This document shows positions 59,431 through 64,000 of a stretch of DNA of 64,000 nt, piece by piece (the stretch's first letter is position 1; each line of letters begins with the position of its first letter). The stretch spans positions 14,409,731 through 14,473,730 of the forward strand of contig OV121085.1 in the NCBI GenBank assembly GCA_921293015.1, written 5' to 3'. The stretch comes from Phorcus lineatus. Taxonomy: Eukaryota > Mollusca > Gastropoda > Trochida > Trochidae. The translations under genes were made by a program, and so were the position numbers. A model generated the notes under the pieces. That model saw only the letters and a program-made list of their open reading frames with translations, made no database searches and was not told where the DNA came from.

Positions 59431-61311
59431 GGGGTACTTACTTTGGTATCCTTTACTGTAGAGCTGCCTCTGAACTTATTACTCAGCTGAGAAATTATCT
59501 ACAGTCGTTTATGTTGATGGCGGCCATGTTTGTCTCCTTCATTAGTGACTGACCTGTGTCCGGTAAGGCCAGGTGTCAAGCAGGAAGTGTTATGCAATCA
59601 GCCAGTTCAATTACAGAGGTTCTGATTGGTAGATTTTGTCTAGCCTCTTAAGGAGTGAAGCGAAATGTATTTAATGTTGTAGAGATACGATGAAGGTGAT
59701 GATTTACTAACAGAAGAGTATTTGAAAAGGTTATGTCAAATGGTTTTGTTAAAAAAACGTATTCTTCTTAGGTTTTTCAGAAAGTAATATAGTATTCTAT
59801 GAACATCTTTTTGGCTGAAATAAGGAAATGATGTATCAAATACAAGATATTCCTAATTTTATTTTTGTTTCTATTGAATATTGAATTGTTAGTTTCCTTT
59901 AGTTAATTCTTTACAAAAATTATTTGTTATCTTTAGTTAATATTTTATCTGTTTACAATGAAATACGCATATGTTTATATCTCTAACGACCAACATTAAG
60001 GTAACCTATCAAAGATATTATTCGGCAAATATGTACGCATACAGGTGACAAAGCCAATTTTGTAAGACCGGAAATATTCAATGCAACTGTGCTTAAGAAA
60101 TTGGTTCATTTTCAGGGGTGTCTTAAGAAACATTATTTCTTCCTTAATTATGAGTTCAAATATTAACGCTAACTCAAAAGCTGCACATGTTACTAATTCA
60201 GGCGTTTTCAACAGTCCATATCGAATCATTTGTTTGCAAGCTGATCATAGAGATTATATTTCTCTATGCTGAGTAACTGGTGTCCTTTACTAAACAAACA
60301 ACCAAATATGTTTACAACTTATTGACCGATAAAGGGATTTAGCTATAATGGTAACAATCAACATTCAAGACTATTTACCGTGGTGGACAATTGATACTTT
60401 TTCACTTCACATTTCTTTCGTCCATTAATAAATTATAGGCTCCGCCCATCTCCATCAATATAGCCGATGACTGTTCATGTCAACAACATTCACTTAAATC
60501 CTTTTGTAACTGAATATGAAACGTAAATTTCTTATAACGACGATATCATTGATTCATAACACACTAAAGGAAAACCTCTATTCTATTCAATTCAACATAT
60601 CGATAAAATGAGTGTTCTTATGTAAACTTTGATGCATTGTTTTTATCTTGAATATTAAATCTTCTCCGTTGATGTTAATAATTTGTAAACGATCTTAAGA
60701 TGATGGAAAACTATTTTGCTCCTTAAACAGGATTTGACTCAAAGTTTAAACATTGCCACGATGTAGCCGAAGTATTGCAATTTTCTAGATGTTTTCTAGG
60801 GTTAATGTTGAAGCCACACAGTCATAGTATAGATACGCGCAACCATCGTATCTTGTTGGTTTCCATTCCGGAAATATATAAAACCTGAATGCCAAATGGA
60901 TTCCAGTAGGAAACCAAGTTACTCAGTTTCAGTGTATGGATACCAAGTGAATGCCATACTAGTCAAACAAAACTGCTTATGATAAAACTAAATAATTTGT
61001 CAATCTATTCATTTAGTTCAAAACAAGATTGGAAACCAACATGAAACTTAACATTATGGTTTCATGTTAGTTTCCATTCAAAGAAATCATCATTTTCACT
61101 TTCCAGAAATGGAAACGAACACGATACTTATGACCACAGTTTCATGTTGGTTTCCATATATGGATATATACAAATCAAAGAATCCAAAATGGATTGTAGC
61201 TGGAAACCAAGTTACTTAGTTTCAGTGAATGGATACCAACTGGATACCCCAATTACCCACTTTACTTGTGGTTTCCCGGATTCAGGAAACCAAGTCATTT
61301 CTGTAGTGGAT

Positions 61312-62564
61312 TACATGTACATTTGTATGTTGTTTGGACATCTTGATACTTATGAGTTAGTACATAGAATAGTGATAATAAACAGACTTAAGTCGAGATT
61401 TGTGATTGAAAACCGGATAGTGGTGCGCGCAAATTATTCAAAGGTAATTTAAGAAATTTATAGTTTTTCCTGATTTACTCCTATGTTCGTCAACCTTTCA
61501 AACACATGAGGGTTTCACGATTATATTCAGAACCTCATTTACAAACATATTTAGTTCAGTAAATATTTTACAACCATGTGTGCTGTATTGTTGTTGTATC
61601 ACATATTTACTTTTTTCTTGTTTTTATGTCTTCAGTATTCTGTCAAAGTCAGTCAATGTCGACATACACCTCTACTAATCCAACATGGCCGATTCTCATA
61701 TCATTTTCGACCATAAAATGTGATTTTATTACATGGTTACTTAGATGATTGGTATTAAAATGATAAACTACTTGATTACTAAAGAGTTTTCCTATTTTCA
61801 TATCCTTAGACATTGTTTAACGTGATACAAACATTGTTGTATATATAAGATCAGTTATTGTCGAATATCATTCATTGTTAAGACCACAGTCGACGCACGG
61901 GGGTATGATAATGTCTCCTGTATTCAAAAGTCAATGCAATTAAATGATGCAACAAAACTTAATGTTGTTCAGAAATGTGAACCATATTTTGTGAAACATT
62001 AACTTCTTCCTGAAACAAAATGTTTTAGAACTGAAATAAACTTATAAAAAACATTTTGAATTGTTATATAAACGCATCAAATAGGTAATGAATTTAGGAG
62101 TCCAAGTGAACGCTTGTGACATTTCCTCCATGTGTAATTCCTGTATAAATGTGAGTTCTTTTTCATATGTCACCGAAAGGATGGATTTTGTTAAATGTAA
62201 TTCTTTAATCAAACCTTACAATATTCTTCGATAATTTATTGATGCCTCCAAAAATCATAACTATGATCAAGAACCTCATATAAATGTCTAGTTTTTTCTC
62301 AATTTTATTTTTAAAGAACTTGCTTTTTTAAGCGTGTGAACACTCTAATGTAGGATCGTGTTAAGGAACAGAACCACTTTTTCAGGTTAACAAAGTGAGT
62401 TCACAAAAACGAAATAAATGTTATCAATTGCAAGGCAATATTTATTTAATCGAATAAACCAGTTCTTGAACGGACGTAACATGTTCAATTAAGCTAATTA
62501 AGCTAATCGAAACCATTTCCCTACCTTAAAGATTAAAAGGTGTTCATGTTCCGTGCAATCTGGG
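61312..62564. other. intergenic, repeat fragments only
   Basis: It contains a short piece of the GAAAACCGGA family (near 61410) and a partial TTAAAGGGGCA-family MITE (62361-62540). No gene is recognised. Confidence 0.5.
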
Positions 62565-62715
62565 AATGATCACAATCTGCAGATTGTTCGCTCACAATCT
62601 GCAGATTGTTCGAACAATCTAGGAATATTTTTCATTCCTAGATTGTTTAAACAATCTGCAGATTGTGAGACCTGAACAATCTGGGAATGATCACAATCTG
62701 GGAATTTGCTTGTTT
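62565..62715. repeat. palindrome cluster
   Basis: Three copies of the perfect palindrome ACAATCTGCAGATTGT and one hairpin (AACAATCTAGGAAT with its inverse around a 7-base loop) are packed in 150 bp. The core ACAATCTRGGAAT is shared with the satellite that follows. Confidence 0.85.
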
Positions 62716-64000
62716 CGACCCCTATGCTCCCTCGGTTTGACATAAAGACGAGCTATGAGCGCTTCACAATCTGGGAATCGACCCCTATACCCCCCAGTTT
62801 GACTTATAGGCGAGTGGTGAGCCCTTCACAATCTAGGAATCGATCCCTATACTCCCTCAATTTGACATAAAGGCGAGAGGTGAGCTCTTCACATTCTGAA
62901 AATCGACCTCTATACTCCGTCAGTTTGATTTATAGGAGAGCTATGAGCCCTTCACAATCTCGGAATCGATCCCTATACTCGCTCAGTTTGACATATAGGC
63001 GAGTTGTGAGTCCTTCACAATCTAGGAAACGGCCCCTATGCTCCCTCGGTTTGACATAAATACGAGCTATGAGCCCTTCACAATCTTAGAATCGATCCCT
63101 ATACTCCCTCAGTTTGACATATAAAATCTTAAATCTTAAAATTGCCCCCACTACTCCGTCAGTTTGACATGAAGTTGATCTGTGAGCCCTTCACAATCTG
63201 AGAATCGACTGCTATACCCCCTCAGTTTGACTTATAGGCGAGCGGTGAGCCCTTCACAATCTAGGAATCGATCCCTATACTCCCTCAATTTGACATAAAG
63301 GCGAGAGGTGAGCTCTTCACATTCTGAAAATCGACCTCTATACTCCGTCAGTTTGATTTATAGGCGAGCTATGAGCCCATCACAATCTCGGAATCGATCT
63401 CTATACTCGCTTAGTTTGACATATAGACGAGTTGTGAGCCCTTCACAATCTAGGAATCGGCCCCTATGCTCCCTCGGTTTGACATAAAGACGAGCTATGA
63501 GCCCTTCACAATCTTAGAATCGATCCCTATACTCCCTCAGTTTGACATAAAGGCGAGAGGTGAGCTCTTCACAATCTGATAATCGACCTCTATACTCTGT
63601 CAGTTTGATTTATAGGCGAGCTATAAGCCCTTCACAATCTTGGAATCCATCCCTATACCCCTCAGTTTGATTTATAGGCGAGCAGTGAGCCCTTCACAAT
63701 CTAGGAATCGGCCCCTATACTCCCTCAGTTTGGCATATAGGCGAGTTGTGAGCCCTTCAACATCTGGGAATCGACCCCTATACCCCCTAAGTTTGACCTA
63801 TAGGAGAGCGGTGAGCCCTTTTCAATCTTGGAATCGATCCCTATACTCTCTCAGTGTGACATATAGGCGAGTTGTGAGCCCTTCACAATCTAGGAATCGA
63901 TCCCTATACTCTCTCAGTTCGACATAAAGACGAGCTGTGAGCCCCTCACAGTCTGAGAATTGATCCCTATACTCTCTCAATTTGACATATAGGCGAGATG
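62716..64000. repeat. 62-bp satellite with higher-order repeat
   Basis: About 20 tandem monomers of about 62 bp carry the landmarks TTCACAATCTAGGAATCGAT, CCCTATACTCCCTCAGTTTG and GGCGAG. The array runs off the window end. Groups of monomers recur as blocks of about 428 bp (for example 62824 onward against 63252 onward). A 95-codon ORF at 63640-63927 is a translation of the repeat (RRAVSP units), not a gene. Confidence 0.92.

Larger units (their letters stand above)
54005..61308. mobile_element. CACTA (EnSpm) DNA transposon, 7.3 kb, non-autonomous
   Basis: The ends are CACTACAGAAATGACTTGG and its inverse complement. The flanking GAT at 54002-54004 and 61309-61311 is the 3-bp target duplication diagnostic of CACTA elements. 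Subterminal regions on both sides are crowded with GGTTTCC/GGAAACC motifs (54005-54800 and 60855-61300). I found no transposase. The interior carries a LINE insertion. 54830-56700 and 59440-60850 show no supported coding sequence. Confidence 0.88.

Noticed and set aside
63640-63927. 95-codon frame with repeating RRxVSP units.
   Set aside because: The period equals the 62-bp satellite. It is a by-product of the repeat.
62716-64000. Regular repeat resembling a CRISPR array.
   Set aside because: There are no unique spacers between constant repeats. The whole 62-bp unit is repeated in eukaryotic DNA.

Overview
The window is nuclear DNA of an invertebrate animal. The evidence is AT-rich sequence, multi-exon genes with GT..AG introns, tRNA-derived SINEs, several DNA-transposon families, a chromodomain Gypsy element and a non-LTR retrotransposon. 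I lean towards a marine lophotrochozoan such as a mollusc, but nothing in the window proves the species. Most of the ORFs in the window are shadows or repeat translations. The real genes had to be assembled exon by exon from splice sites and reading phase.

Layout. (1) At 1-3342, minus strand, is the 3' part of a type I membrane receptor gene: a CUB-like exon, a Thr/Ser stalk exon, a transmembrane exon and two alternative cytoplasmic tail exons with tyrosine motifs. A third, orphan tail exon lies at 6892-7039, and a dead mariner copy sits between them. (2) At 7478-14550 and 17971-25868, plus strand, are two complete six-exon genes for 1-acyl-glycerol-3-phosphate acyltransferase (AGPAT/LPAAT-like) in tandem. 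Their intron phases are identical and four of the six exon lengths are the same. Their introns hold MITEs, including one built from about 19 copies of the palindrome CTAATTAG. (3) From 25869 to 31899 there is no gene that I can recognise, only repeats and one possible structured RNA. (4) At 31905-40018, minus strand, is a young full-length chromovirus (Gypsy LTR retrotransposon) with 868-bp LTRs and a CATAT target duplication. Its gag and pol share a frame and are separated by one UAG followed by a stem-loop. Pol carries two frameshifts. (5) At 40974-49442 is a recent tandem duplication of about 3.6 kb. Each copy carries the signal-peptide exon and the SUEL-lectin exon of a plus-strand receptor gene. 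The second copy continues into CUB-like, stalk/TM and short-tail exons up to 53753, giving a 398-residue protein. A FLYWCH-bearing Mutator-like element sits in the second copy. (6) At 54005-61308 is a 7.3-kb CACTA (EnSpm) transposon with a GAT target duplication and subterminal repeat arrays, carrying a 5'-truncated LINE. (7) From about 62565 to the window end there is a palindrome cluster and then a 62-bp satellite with higher-order organisation.

How the genes relate. The two receptor genes share the CUB-like/stalk/TM plan but differ in their tails. One has three tyrosine motifs, one of ITSM type, and the other has a short tail without them. This resembles paired receptors of innate immunity, and it is the most promising undescribed system here. 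The two acyltransferases are likely ER membrane enzymes making phosphatidic acid, with divergence at motifs II and III.
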